NCBI RefSeq assembly: GCF_037083825.1
Contig: NZ_JBAPLU010000005.1
Coordinates: 1-64,000 of the forward strand
From: Klenkia sesuvii
GTDB taxonomy: Bacteria; Actinomycetota; Actinomycetes; Mycobacteriales; Geodermatophilaceae
Direction: 5' to 3'
DNA length: 64,000 bases
Part shown: piece by piece, positions 50,962 through 64,000 of the stretch
Position numbering within the stretch: the stretch's first letter is position 1
How the letters are laid out: each line of letters begins with the position of its first letter
Program-made: the position numbers and the translations under genes
Notes under the pieces: generated by a model
What the model was told of the DNA's origin: nothing
The model's database searches: none
What the model saw: only the letters and a program-made list of their open reading frames with translations

Positions 50962-52713
50962 TCAGGTGGGGTCGGGGTCGCTGCGGCCCTGGCGGGTCCC
51001 GGTGCCGGTCATGGCCTCGCTGGCGTAGGGCTGGTCGCGACCGGCGTGCGCCTCGGCGTCCAGCCGTTCCCGCAGGTGCGGGTAGTGCAGGTCGAAGGCC
51101 GGACGGTTGGACCGGATCCGCGGGACCTGGGTGAAGTTGTGCCGCGGCGGGGGGCTGGTGGTGGCCCACTCCAGGGAGTTGCCGTGCCCCCACGGGTCGT
51201 CGACGACGGCGAGCTGGCCGTGCCGCCAGGACATAGCGAGGTTGTACAGCAGCGGGATCATCGACGCGCCGAGGACGAAGGACCCGACCGTGCTGACGGT
51301 GTGCAGCACGGTGAACCCGTCGGAGGGCAGGTAGTCGGCGTAGCGGCGCGGCATGCCCTCGGCCCCCAGCCAGTGCATGACCAGGAACGTCGTGTGGAAC
51401 CCGACGAAGGTCAGCCAGAAGTGCACCTTCCCGAGCCGCTCGTCCATCATCCGGCCGCACATCTTCGGGAACCAGAAGTACAGCCCCGCGAAGGCCGCGA
51501 ACACGATGGTGCCGAACAGCACGTAGTGGAAGTGGGCCACGACGAAGTAGCTGTCGTGCACGTGCCAGTCCAGCGGCGGCGAGGCCAGCAGGACGCCGGT
51601 GAGCCCGCCCAGCAGGAAGGTCACCAGGAACCCGACGGAGAACAGCATCGGCGTCTCGAAGGTCAGCTGACCGCGCCACATGGTGCCGATCCAGTTGAAG
51701 AACTTGATCCCGGTGGGCACCGCGATCAGGTAGGAGAGGAACGCGAAGAACGGCAGCAGGACGGCGCCGGTGGCGAACATGTGGTGCGCCCAGACGGTCA
51801 ACGACAGGGCGGTGATCGCGATCAGCGCGAACACCATGCCCTTGTAGCCGAACAACGGTTTGCGGGCGAAGACCGGGATCACCTCGCTGACGATGCTGAA
51901 GAACGGCAGCGCCACGATGTAGACCTCGGGGTGGCCGAAGAACCAGAACAGGTGCTGCCAGAGCATCGGGCCACCGTTGGCGGCGGTGAACACCTGCGCG
52001 CCCAGGTGCCGGTCGGCCAGCAGCGCCAGCAGTGCGGCGGTGAGGACGGGGAAGGCCAGCAGGACGAGGATGGCGGTCACCAGGGTCGACCAGGTGAAGA
52101 TCGACATCCGGAACATGGTCATCCCCGGTGCCCGCAGGCAGATGATCGTGGCGATGAAGTTGACCGAGCCGAGGATGGTGCCCAGTCCGCTGACGACCAG
52201 CCCGGCGACCCACATGTCGGCCCCGGCACCCGGGGAGTTGGCCACGTCCGACAGCGGGGTGTAGGCCGTCCAGCCGAAGTCCGCCGCGCCGCCCGGGGTC
52301 ACGAACCCCGAGACCACGATGAGCCCGCCGAAGAGGAACAGCCAGTAGGAGAAGGCGTTCAGCCGGGGGAAGGCCACGTCGGGTGCCCCGAGGTGCAGCG
52401 GCACGACCAGGTTCGCGAACCCGATGAAGGTGGGGGTGGCGAACAGCAGCAGCATGATCGTCCCGTGCAGGGTGAACAGCTGGTTGTACTGCTCGTTGGA
52501 CAGGAACTGCAGCCCGGGCCGGGCCAGCTCCCCCCGCATGAGCATCGCCATCAGCCCGGCCAGCAGGAAGAAGCCCAGCGCGGTGGCCAGGTACATCAGG
52601 CCGATCGTCTTGTGGTCGGTGGTGCGCAGCAGCGCCAGGAGCCGGTCACCCCGCCGCGGGGCCGGCACGTTCGACGGCCGGGTGATGATCGTGGACGGCG
52701 TCAGCAGGCTCAC
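50962..52713 (-). CDS. ctaD: cytochrome c oxidase subunit I
   Basis: 583 residues with twelve membrane helices and all heme-copper oxidase motifs: low-spin heme His in FTLHGTIM, WFFGHPEVYI with the CuB His-Tyr crosslink region, HHMFATG, and the heme a/a3 His pair in VVAHFHYVLFG. It is the catalytic proton-pumping subunit of aa3-type oxidase. No ctaC, ctaE, ctaF or qcr genes are next to it, so the other subunits must be encoded elsewhere. GTG start at 52713, preceded by GGAG. Confidence 0.97.
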   Translation of the reverse strand: MSLLTPSTIITRPSNVPAPRRGDRLLALLRTTDHKTIGLMYLATALGFFLLAGLMAMLMRGELARPGLQFLSNEQYNQLFTLHGTIMLLLFATPTFIGFANLVVPLHLGAPDVAFPRLNAFSYWLFLFGGLIVVSGFVTPGGAADFGWTAYTPLSDVANSPGAGADMWVAGLVVSGLGTILGSVNFIATIICLRAPGMTMFRMSIFTWSTLVTAILVLLAFPVLTAALLALLADRHLGAQVFTAANGGPMLWQHLFWFFGHPEVYIVALPFFSIVSEVIPVFARKPLFGYKGMVFALIAITALSLTVWAHHMFATGAVLLPFFAFLSYLIAVPTGIKFFNWIGTMWRGQLTFETPMLFSVGFLVTFLLGGLTGVLLASPPLDWHVHDSYFVVAHFHYVLFGTIVFAAFAGLYFWFPKMCGRMMDERLGKVHFWLTFVGFHTTFLVMHWLGAEGMPRRYADYLPSDGFTVLHTVSTVGSFVLGASMIPLLYNLAMSWRHGQLAVVDDPWGHGNSLEWATTSPPPRHNFTQVPRIRSNRPAFDLHYPHLRERLDAEAHAGRDQPYASEAMTGTGTRQGRSDPDPT

Positions 52714-52857
52714 GGAGCGCTCCCAGCGGGCAGCCCGGCGACCGACCGCCGGGTGGGGACTCGTTGGCTCCGAGGTGCCCCCGACGCTAGGGGAACCGGC
52801 CCGGGCCGGCACCCGCGGGGCTCAACGGCCCCGGGGGGGGGCCGGCCCCGACCCCGG

Positions 52858-54393
52858 TCAGTTGACCTGGCGCTCCTGGCCCTCCCAGAAGTCCTGCCGG
52901 AGCTTGAACTTCTGGATCTTGCCCGTGGCGGTGCGCGGGATGGCCTCGCGGAACTCGACCTTCTTCGGCAGCTTGTAGCCGGCCAGCCGGGTGCGGCAGT
53001 GGGCGACGAGCTCGGCCTCGGTCACCGTCTGCCCCTCGGCGAGGACGACGAGCGCGGTCACCCGCTCGCCCCACTTCTCGTCGGGCACGCCGATGACGGC
53101 GACCTCGGCGACCGCGGGGTGGCTGAACACGGCATCCTCCACCTCGATGGAGGAGACGTTCTCGCCGCCGGTGATGATGACGTCCTTCTTGCGGTCGGAG
53201 ATGGTGACGTAGCCACCCTCGTCGACCGTCCCCCCGTCGCCGGTGTGGAACCACCCGCCCGCCAGCGCCTCGTCGGTGGCCTCCGGGTTGTCCCAGTAGC
53301 CGGCCAGCACGGTGTTGCCCCGCGCCAGCACCTCGCCGGACTCGCTGACCCGGATGCGCGTGCCCAGCGCCGGGACCCCGGCGCGCGAGAGGTTCTTGGC
53401 CCGGTCGAGCGGGTCGAGGCCGTCGTCCTCGGACCGTGACCGGTTCACCGTGAGCAGCGGGGAGGTCTCGGTGAGGCCGTAGATCTGGTTGAACTCCCAG
53501 CCCAGCTCGGCCTCGACCCGGGCGATGGTGCGCGAGGGCGGCGGGGCGCCGGCCACGACGATGCGCATGCGGTCCCGCCCGGGCACCGGCCCGTCGAGGT
53601 CGGCGGCGGCCTCGAGCGTCGCGTTCCAGACCGCCGGCGCCCCGGCGGCGAAGGTCAGCCCGTGCTGGTCGACCCGGCGCAGGATCTCGGGCCCGTCGAC
53701 CTTGCGCAGCGCGACCTGCTTCACCCCCAGGCCCGCCGCGGCGTACAGCAGCCCCCAGCCGTTGCAGTGGAACATGGGCAGCGTGTGCAGGTAGGCGTCG
53801 CGGTCGGACAGCTGCATGTGCAGCCCGAAGGTAACGGCGTTGATCCAGATGTTGCGGTGGGTGATCTGCACACCCTTGGGCCGGGCCGTCGTCCCCGACG
53901 TGTAGTTGATCGTGGCGGTGGCGTCCTCGTCGGGGTCGGCCCACTCGCGGGGAGCGGTGTCGACGTCCAGCAGCTGCTCGTACTCCTCCCCCAGCACGAA
54001 CCGGTGCGGCGCGGTCACCCCGGCCAGGGCCCCGTCCAGCTCGGGGTCGACCATGAGCACCGAGGCACCGGAGTGCTCGACGATGTAGCGGACCTCCTCG
54101 GCCGCGAGCCGGAAGTTCACCGGCACGCAGACCCGCCCGAACGACGGCACCGACAGCAGCATCTCCAGCAACCGGGCCGAGTTGTGGCTGACCACGGCCA
54201 CCCGCTCGCCCACGCCCACCCCCAGCCGGTCGAGCCCGGCGGCCAGCGCCCGGCCGCGCCGGGCCACCTCGCGGTAGGTCACCTCGCCCAGCGAGGGAGC
54301 CGGCTGGACGGGTTCGTCGACGACGCCGACCCGGTCGCCGTAGACCAGCTCGGCGCGGTCGATGAAGTCGCGGGTGGTCAGGGGCACGCGCAT
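52858..54393 (-). CDS. acyl-CoA synthetase (AMP-forming, fatty-acid type)
   Basis: 511 residues with the adenylate-forming motifs INYTSGTTARPKGV (about 162), YGLTETSP (about 302), GWFHTGDGG (about 390), KDVIITGGENVSS and TATGKIQKFKLR at the C-terminus with its catalytic Lys. It activates a carboxylic acid to its acyl-CoA via an adenylate; medium- or long-chain fatty acids are the usual substrates of this subgroup (FadD3/ACSM-like). ATG start at 54393, 31 bp from the end of the PAP2 gene. Confidence 0.93.
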   Translation of the reverse strand: MRVPLTTRDFIDRAELVYGDRVGVVDEPVQPAPSLGEVTYREVARRGRALAAGLDRLGVGVGERVAVVSHNSARLLEMLLSVPSFGRVCVPVNFRLAAEEVRYIVEHSGASVLMVDPELDGALAGVTAPHRFVLGEEYEQLLDVDTAPREWADPDEDATATINYTSGTTARPKGVQITHRNIWINAVTFGLHMQLSDRDAYLHTLPMFHCNGWGLLYAAAGLGVKQVALRKVDGPEILRRVDQHGLTFAAGAPAVWNATLEAAADLDGPVPGRDRMRIVVAGAPPPSRTIARVEAELGWEFNQIYGLTETSPLLTVNRSRSEDDGLDPLDRAKNLSRAGVPALGTRIRVSESGEVLARGNTVLAGYWDNPEATDEALAGGWFHTGDGGTVDEGGYVTISDRKKDVIITGGENVSSIEVEDAVFSHPAVAEVAVIGVPDEKWGERVTALVVLAEGQTVTEAELVAHCRTRLAGYKLPKKVEFREAIPRTATGKIQKFKLRQDFWEGQERQVN

Positions 54394-54424
54394 GCCGGCT
54401 CCGGGGGGTCGGGGCCGACCGGGG

Positions 54425-55477
54425 TCAGCCGCGGAGGGTGGTCGACGTCACGCTAGCGCCGTGCCCCGACAGCCGCCGTCGCAGCCGCCGCCGCAGCCGC
54501 CGCGCGACCCGCTCCGCCCGCGGCGCCACCCGGCAGAACACCGCCGCGTAGACCGCGCCGAGCACGGTGTCGACGACGTAGTGCTCCCCGGACCAGACCA
54601 GGGCCAGCGGCATGGCCACCGCGTAGGCCACCAGCAGGGCGCGCTGCCAGCGCCGCCGGACCACCCGCAGGGCGAACAGGCACACCAGGACGGCGAAGGC
54701 GGTGTGCAGCGACGGGACGGCGGCGACCGGGTTCACCTGGCCCTGGCCGGCGTGCAGCAGGGCCCCGGCCCGGGGCAGCCCCAGCACGGCCCAGCCGTCG
54801 CCGCTGAGCCGGTGCACCTCGCCGACGACGCCCTCCCGCGCGGCCAGCCAGGGCGGGGCCGCCGGGTACAGGACGTAGGTGGCCAACCCGGCCAGCGAGA
54901 GGGCCACCACCAAGCGGGCGATGCGACCCCAGCGGGCCCGGTCCCGCACCCACAGGACGGCGAGCACCACCGGGGTGACCACGAAGTGCGAGCTGTAGAC
55001 GAGGGTGACCAGCACGGTCAGCCAACCCGGTGCGACGAGGTGGTGCTGCAACCACACGGTCGGCACCGCGCCGAACAGCCAGGCGTCGGCCGCGGCCGGC
55101 TCGGTGACGTGGACGGGCGCGCCCAGCGTGTTGGCGATGCCCCGGCTGGCGTCGTAGAGCAGCAGCACCGCGCCCAGCGGCACCCAGTCGGCCAGCAGGC
55201 GCACCCCCGAGCGCCAGCCGCGCCCCGCGCAGCGGCAGGCCAGGCCGGCCAGCACCCAGAGCAGGACGCTGAGCCGGTCGGTGGGCACCCCGTTCACCAC
55301 GCAGAGCGCCGCGAGGGCCGCCGCGTGCAGCGTCGACAGCCCGGCCCGCAGCCCCCGCCCCCGGTCGTGCGCCCCGACGGGACCGGGGACGCCGACGGGA
55401 ACGCCGGCGGGGACGCCGCCCGACGGGACGGTGACGGGGGCGGCAACCGCGGGGACCGGGAGCGCCGTCGTCGTCAC
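54425..55477 (-). CDS. PAP2-type integral membrane phosphatase or inositol-phosphoryl transferase
   Basis: 350 residues: six or more membrane helices and two motifs of the inositol-phosphorylceramide-synthase/PAP2_3 group, VPSLHTAFAV (about 245) and SGEHYVVDTVLGAV (about 300), the latter containing the catalytic His and Asp. A basic Arg-rich tail ends the protein. Substrate is probably a lipid phosphate in the outer leaflet. GTG start follows TACGGT by 7 nt. Upstream begins acnA in the opposite direction. Confidence 0.85.
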   Translation of the reverse strand: MTTTALPVPAVAAPVTVPSGGVPAGVPVGVPGPVGAHDRGRGLRAGLSTLHAAALAALCVVNGVPTDRLSVLLWVLAGLACRCAGRGWRSGVRLLADWVPLGAVLLLYDASRGIANTLGAPVHVTEPAAADAWLFGAVPTVWLQHHLVAPGWLTVLVTLVYSSHFVVTPVVLAVLWVRDRARWGRIARLVVALSLAGLATYVLYPAAPPWLAAREGVVGEVHRLSGDGWAVLGLPRAGALLHAGQGQVNPVAAVPSLHTAFAVLVCLFALRVVRRRWQRALLVAYAVAMPLALVWSGEHYVVDTVLGAVYAAVFCRVAPRAERVARRLRRRLRRRLSGHGASVTSTTLRG

Positions 55478-55484
55478 GGGCGAG

Positions 55485-55490
55485 ACCGTA
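55485..55490 (-). promoter_or_regulatory. -10 box for the PAP2 gene
   Basis: TACGGT on the minus strand, 7 nt before the GTG at 55477. Confidence 0.4.
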
Positions 55491-55658
55491 GGGCGTCGCC
55501 GTCCGTTCGTGGGGCGTTCTGCGCACCGTTCCCGGCACGTGTCGTGACCTGGGCCACCCGACCCCAGGAAGGGTTGCCTAAGGCCGCACGTGGCGGCGGG
55601 GGCTGGGATGATGGCCGGTGGCAACGAGAGCGGAACCAGCGAGGGTGAGGCGGCAACA

Positions 55659-58493
<2,835 letters not shown>

Positions 58494-58508
58494 CCCGACG
58501 AGCACGAC

Positions 58509-59270
58509 GTGGACCTGGGTCTGGGTGGTCGCGGGTACCTGCTCACCGGCGCGAGCCGGGGGCTGGGGTTCGCGACCGCCCGGGCCCTGGTCGACGACGG
58601 AGCCCGGGTGCTGATCAGCTCCCGGACCTCGTCGTCGGTCGACGCCGCGGTCACCTCGCTCGGCGGGGCGCCCGCGGCGTACGGCCTGCCCGCCGACCTC
58701 GCGGCACCGGGTGCGGCAGCCGAGCTCGTGGCCGCGGCCGTGCGCGACCTGGGGCGGGTCGACGGCGCCCTGGTCTCGGTCGGCGGACCGGCGCCGGGGC
58801 GGGTGCTCGAGACCGACGAGGCCGACTGGCGCGACGCCGTCGACTCGGTGCTGCTGGGCACGATCCGGCTGGTCAAGGCGCTGGTCCCGGTGCTCGGCGA
58901 GGGCGCCGCCATCGGGCTGGTCCTCTCGACGTCGGTGCGCCAGCCCATCCCGCACCTGGCCATCTCCAACGGGCTGCGCCCGGGCCTGGCGATGACCGCC
59001 AAGGCGTTGGCCGACGAGCTCGGTCCCCGCGGCATCCGGGTGCTCGGGCTCCTGCCCGGCACGATCGCCACCGACCGCATCACCGACATCGAGGCCGCCA
59101 GCGGTGAGCCCGAGGCCATGCGGGCCCGCACCGAGGCCGACATCCCGCTGCGCCGCGTGGGCCGGCCCGAGGAGTTCGGGAAGGTCGCCGCCTTCGCCCT
59201 CTCCCCCGCCGCGAGCTACCTCACCGGCACCATGATCCCGGTCGACGGCGGCATCACGAGGGCGCTGTGA
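58509..59270 (+). CDS. short-chain dehydrogenase/reductase
   Basis: 253 residues with the Rossmann motif LTGASRGLGFATARAL (about 12-27) and a C-terminal GTMIPVDGGI. The usual YxxxK catalytic pair is not present in its normal form: the region reads PIPHLAISNGLRPGLAMTAKAL, with the Tyr replaced. This atypical subgroup, often annotated 3-oxoacyl-ACP reductase-like, may not be a normal oxidoreductase. GTG start at 58509; stop overlaps the next start (GTGA). Confidence 0.85.
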   Translation: MDLGLGGRGYLLTGASRGLGFATARALVDDGARVLISSRTSSSVDAAVTSLGGAPAAYGLPADLAAPGAAAELVAAAVRDLGRVDGALVSVGGPAPGRVLETDEADWRDAVDSVLLGTIRLVKALVPVLGEGAAIGLVLSTSVRQPIPHLAISNGLRPGLAMTAKALADELGPRGIRVLGLLPGTIATDRITDIEAASGEPEAMRARTEADIPLRRVGRPEEFGKVAAFALSPAASYLTGTMIPVDGGITRAL

Positions 59271-59977
59271 CGGCTACGCCGCCGGTACTGGTTGCGTGCG
59301 CGCACGGCACCCGCAACCCCACCGGCCGTCGGCTGGTCGCCGAGCTCGCCCTCGCCGCCCGCCGGCTGCGCCCGGGTCTGACCACCAGCGCGGCGTTCGT
59401 CGACGTCCAGCCGCCCACCGTGGTCGACGTCGTCGCCGGGCTGGACGGCCCGGCCGTCGTGGTGCCGGTGCTGCTGTCGGGCGGCTACCACGTGCACGTC
59501 GACATCGCCGGCGCCGTGGAGCAGCGGGTCGACACCGTGGCCGCCCGGCCGCTGGGCCCCGACCCCCGGCTGGCCGAGGTGCTGCACGCCCGGCTGGTCG
59601 AGGCCGGCGCCGACCCCGCCGACCCCGGCACTGCCGTCGTCGTGGCCGCGGCCGGCTCCAGCGACCCGCGAGCCACCGCCGACGTCGAGCGCACCGCCGC
59701 TCTGCTGCAGGAGACGTGGGCCGGGCCGGTCAGCACCGGTTTCGGGTCCGCCGCGCAGCCGCCGGTGCCCGAGGCCGTCGCGGCGGCCCGCGCCGCCGGG
59801 GCCACCCGCGTGGCGGTCGCGGCCTACCTGCTGGCGCCGGGGCACTTCCGCGACAAGCTCGACGACGCCGGTGCCGACCTGGTCACCGCCCCGCTGCTAC
59901 CCGACGACCGCATCGCCGCCGTCCTGCTCGACCGCTACGACGCCGCCATCGCCGGTGCCCGCCCCCGCCCCGTGTGA
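59267..59977 (+). CDS. CbiX/SirB-type sirohydrochlorin chelatase
   Basis: 236 residues in two repeated CbiX halves: ACAHGTRNPTGRRLVAELA with the metal-binding His near residue 9, LSGGYHVHVDI (about 80), then AAAGSSDPRATADVERTAA and VAAYLLAPGHFRDKLDD in the second half. It inserts Co2+ or Fe2+ into sirohydrochlorin for cobalamin or siroheme; no other tetrapyrrole genes are adjacent, so the metal cannot be told. GTG overlaps the SDR stop. Its stop lies within the first unit of a 41-bp tandem repeat. Confidence 0.88.
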   Translation: MTATPPVLVACAHGTRNPTGRRLVAELALAARRLRPGLTTSAAFVDVQPPTVVDVVAGLDGPAVVVPVLLSGGYHVHVDIAGAVEQRVDTVAARPLGPDPRLAEVLHARLVEAGADPADPGTAVVVAAAGSSDPRATADVERTAALLQETWAGPVSTGFGSAAQPPVPEAVAAARAAGATRVAVAAYLLAPGHFRDKLDDAGADLVTAPLLPDDRIAAVLLDRYDAAIAGARPRPV

Positions 59978-60162
59978 CCCCTCGCGGTGCCCCGCGCCCG
60001 CGTCCCCGCTGGATGCGACTCATCGCGGTGTCCCGCGCCCCCGACCCCGCTGCATGTGACATCTCGTGGGGTCCCCCGCCCGCGACCCCGCTGCATGTGA
60101 CATCTCGTGGGGTTCCGCGCCGGCGACCCCGCTGGATGTGACTCCTCGCGGTGTGGCTGCGC
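59974..60162. repeat. 41-bp tandem repeat, about 4.5 units
   Basis: Units at 59974-60014, 60015-60055, 60056-60096, 60097-60137 and a partial one from 60138. The core GACCCCGCTGCAT/GGAT plus TGACATCTCGTGGGGT is most alike in units 3 and 4. The array fills the gap between two convergent genes and includes the chelatase stop codon. Confidence 0.85.
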
Positions 60163-60957
60163 TCAGTCGCCGGTCGCGATCGGGCGCGAGGGGTCGGCGG
60201 ACCACTCCGACCACGAGCCGGGCCACAGGGCGGCGTCCACCCCCGCGACGGCCAACGCGGCGACCTCGTGGGCCGCGGTGACCCCGGAGCCGCAGTAGAC
60301 GCCCACCGCCGTCCCGGGGGTCACCCCGAGCCCGGCGACGTGGTCGGCCAGGTCGGGGCGGAACCGGCCGGCGGCGAGCAGGTCGGTGGCCGCCAGGTTG
60401 ACCGCACCCGGCACGTGCCCGGCCACCGGGTCGACCGGTTCGACCTCGCCGCGGAACCGCTCGGCCGCCCGGGCGTCGAGCAGCAGCCCGCCGGACCCCG
60501 GCAGCGCCGCGGCCTCGTCGGCGGTGAGCACCGGCATGCCACCGGGCTCCAGGACGACGTCACCGGGCTCCGGCACCACCTCGCCGGTCTCCAGCGGGCC
60601 CGTCCAGGCGGCCAGGCCGCCGTCGAGGATCGACACGTCGACATGTCGACCCCAGCGCAGCAGCCACCATGCCCGGGCCGCCGCCGTCCCGGGGCCGGCG
60701 TCGTGCACGACGACGCGCGACCCGGCGGAGATCCCCCACCGGCGGGCGGCTGCCTGCAGGTCCTCGATCGCCGGCAGCGGGTGCCGGCCGGCTGCGGACG
60801 GCGGGGCGGCCAGCTCGGTGTCCAGGTCGACGTACACCGCGCCGGGCAGGTGGCCGGCCAGGTACTGCTCGTGGCCGTCGGTGCGCCCCAGCGCCCAGCG
60901 CACGTCGAGGACGACGGCACCGGCGACCGCGTCCGGCCCCACCAGGACCGGGCTCAC
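60163..60957 (-). CDS. sulfurtransferase (two-domain rhodanese)
   Basis: 264 residues, tandem rhodanese domains. The first (about 1-125) has VLDVRWALG and GHLPGAVYVDLDTELA and lacks the active cysteine; the second has GHVPGAVNLAATDLL and the catalytic loop VYCGSGVTAAH with Cys near 222, typical of thiosulfate sulfurtransferase or 3-mercaptopyruvate sulfurtransferase. It moves sulfane sulfur to cyanide or thiols. GTG at 60957 overlaps the stop of the SnoaL-like gene (GTGA). Confidence 0.92.
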   Translation of the reverse strand: MSPVLVGPDAVAGAVVLDVRWALGRTDGHEQYLAGHLPGAVYVDLDTELAAPPSAAGRHPLPAIEDLQAAARRWGISAGSRVVVHDAGPGTAAARAWWLLRWGRHVDVSILDGGLAAWTGPLETGEVVPEPGDVVLEPGGMPVLTADEAAALPGSGGLLLDARAAERFRGEVEPVDPVAGHVPGAVNLAATDLLAAGRFRPDLADHVAGLGVTPGTAVGVYCGSGVTAAHEVAALAVAGVDAALWPGSWSEWSADPSRPIATGD

Positions 60958-61397
60958 CCGGCCAGCTCCGCGGCGAGGGTGGCGACGGCGTCGGCGGGCG
61001 CGGTGCGCGAGGCCGGGGTGGCGGCGAAGACGGCGATCTTCCACCGGCGGCCGTCCCGGACCAGCACCAGGGTGTGCACGGCGACGAGGTCGGGGTGCAG
61101 CGAGCCGTCGGGGGCGGGCATGCCGGCGATCGCGACCAGCACGGCGGCGTCGGGGCCCATCCCCCGCACCGACCGGACGGTGCCGACGTAGGGCGGGGGC
61201 GCGTGGTCGGCGAAGATCCGTCGCAGGTCGGCGGCGAACTGCAGCCGCCCGTGGTGCTGGGTGCCGTCGAAGCCGACCACGTCGGCGTCGTCGGTGAGGG
61301 TGGCCGCCTGGCGGGCGGCGCTGTGGGCGTTCCAGCCAGCCAGGTACTCGGCGTAGACGGCGCGGATCTCCGCGTCCTCGGGGTGCACGACGGACAA
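60954..61397 (-). CDS. SnoaL-like / SgcJ family protein
   Basis: 147 residues, NTF2-like fold: EIRAVYAEYLAGWNAHSAAR helix, ADVVGFDGTQHHGR, and a closing strand RRWKIAVFAATPAS. Known as SgcJ/EcaC family oxidoreductase or DUF4440; individual functions are mostly unknown. A TTG at 61397 has AGGAG well spaced and is preferred; a GTG at 61388 is the alternative. Coupled to the rhodanese gene. Confidence 0.8.
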   Translation of the reverse strand: MSVVHPEDAEIRAVYAEYLAGWNAHSAARQAATLTDDADVVGFDGTQHHGRLQFAADLRRIFADHAPPPYVGTVRSVRGMGPDAAVLVAIAGMPAPDGSLHPDLVAVHTLVLVRDGRRWKIAVFAATPASRTAPADAVATLAAELAG

Positions 61398-61444
61398 CGG
61401 GGCTCCTGGGGGTGGTACGGGTGGGACCCCTGTGACGCTAGTGG

Positions 61445-63337
<1,893 letters not shown>

Positions 63338-63344
63338 GAGCGGG

Positions 63345-64000
63345 TCAACCGGTGGTCGTCGGCGCCTGTTCCGCCACCGCTCCCCCGGCCACCGCGTGCA
63401 GCCTGCGGTACTGGGCGGCCCGCTCGGCGGCGTCCTGGCCCTCGGTGTCGGTGGCCGCGGCGCGGCGCACGAGGGCCGCGGTCTCGCGGCTCGCGGCGAC
63501 GTCCGGGGCGAGGATCGCCGACACCAGCTCGGCGACGGTGCGGTCGAGCTCGGCGGCCGGGACGACGGCGTTGGCCAACCCGGCGGCGAGCGCCTCGGCC
63601 GCGCCCACCCGCCGTCCGGTCAGGCACATCTCCAGGGCCCGGCTGTAGCCGACGGCCTCCACGAGGGTGGAGGTGCCGGTCAGGTCGGGGACCAGGCCCA
63701 GCACGGCCTCGGGCAGCGCGAAGGTGGCCTCCTCGGCGCACACCCGCAGGTCGCAGGCCAACGCGAGCTGGGCGCCGGCACCGATGGCGTGCCCCTGCAC
63801 GACGGCCACCGACACGATGCCGGGCCGGCGCAACCACCGGAAGCCGGCCTGGTAGCCGCGGATGCGCTCCTGCGCCCCCGCGGAGCCCAGGCCGACCAGC
63901 TCCCCCAACCCACCGGGCAGCGACGGGTCGGCGGAGAACAGCGACCGGTCCAGCCCGGCGGAGAAGGCCCGACCCGCGCCGCGGACGACCACGACCCGGA
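63345..64000 (-). CDS. enoyl-CoA hydratase/isomerase family protein (5' end outside window)
   Basis: The last 218 or so residues are present. The crotonase oxyanion motif region RAFSAGLDRSLFS is followed by IVSVAVVQGHAIGAGAQLALACDLRVCA (shortened here), with the second oxyanion Gly, and FALPEAVLGLVPDLTG. The usual second catalytic Glu appears as EAVLGLVPD, so a hydratase or isomerase is likely. The start lies beyond 64000. It is probably cotranscribed with the ABC exporter. Confidence 0.88.
   Translation of the reverse strand, partial: RVVVVRGAGRAFSAGLDRSLFSADPSLPGGLGELVGLGSAGAQERIRGYQAGFRWLRRPGIVSVAVVQGHAIGAGAQLALACDLRVCAEEATFALPEAVLGLVPDLTGTSTLVEAVGYSRALEMCLTGRRVGAAEALAAGLANAVVPAAELDRTVAELVSAILAPDVAASRETAALVRRAAATDTEGQDAAERAAQYRRLHAVAGGAVAEQAPTTTG

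Overview
The window is very GC-rich, uses many GTG starts, and is packed with actinobacterial families: a 180-kDa-class NAD-glutamate dehydrogenase, an AcnA with the actinobacterial acidic linker, a SigE-family ECF sigma factor, an HNH/13E12 protein, a MoxR-DUF58-VWA operon and a PucR regulator. The best guess is a chromosome segment of a Geodermatophilaceae-type actinobacterium (Blastococcus, Modestobacter or Geodermatophilus); the genus cannot be fixed from sequence reading alone. Many genes have a TANNNT box only 6-8 nt before the start codon and no Shine-Dalgarno, suggesting widespread leaderless transcripts.

Layout. 1-93: end of an IS5-like transposase. 205-10767: mixed housekeeping and accessory genes (ZIP transporter, DUF2000/Lrp pair, HNH protein, ORC-like ATPase, TVP38 membrane protein, SigE-type sigma factor operon, AEC transporter, lipase, small membrane protein). 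10815-20661: NAD-glutamate dehydrogenase, polysaccharide deacetylase lipoprotein, GH13 glucosidase, amidase, GNAT. 20742-21782: zinc alcohol dehydrogenase, ending in a strong terminator. 21832-30328: the most interesting metabolic region. It holds a quinol-monooxygenase-like gene, then a tightly overlapped operon of a 2-oxoglutarate/Fe(II) oxygenase, a [2Fe-2S] ferredoxin, an RbsABC-type importer and a VOC protein, then a second, convergent 2OG oxygenase with a divergent PucR regulator. 30325-32589: YaaA, an SPL-family radical SAM protein and a small hypothetical.

32665-44950 is a scrambled accessory island. It starts at a broken exonuclease III gene and carries an AAA ATPase + subtilisin-like protease pair (protease cut off by an ISL3 element), a 5'-truncated RHS polymorphic toxin with a probable immunity gene, an IS1380 remnant, a second complete ISL3 element, a 578-bp duplicate of its end, an orphan coding fragment and a KAP-family NTPase. 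Codon use and base composition in parts of it differ clearly from the flanks.

45033-64000 returns to core genes: quinone oxidoreductase, MoxR/DUF58/VWA operon, NlpC/P60 hydrolase, a solitary ctaD, an acyl-CoA synthetase, a PAP2-type membrane protein, acnA, SDR, CbiX-type chelatase, rhodanese, SnoaL-like protein, an ABC exporter and a partial enoyl-CoA hydratase. Three intergenic gaps carry short tandem repeats (17-bp, 60-bp and 41-bp units). No tRNA, rRNA or CRISPR array was seen.
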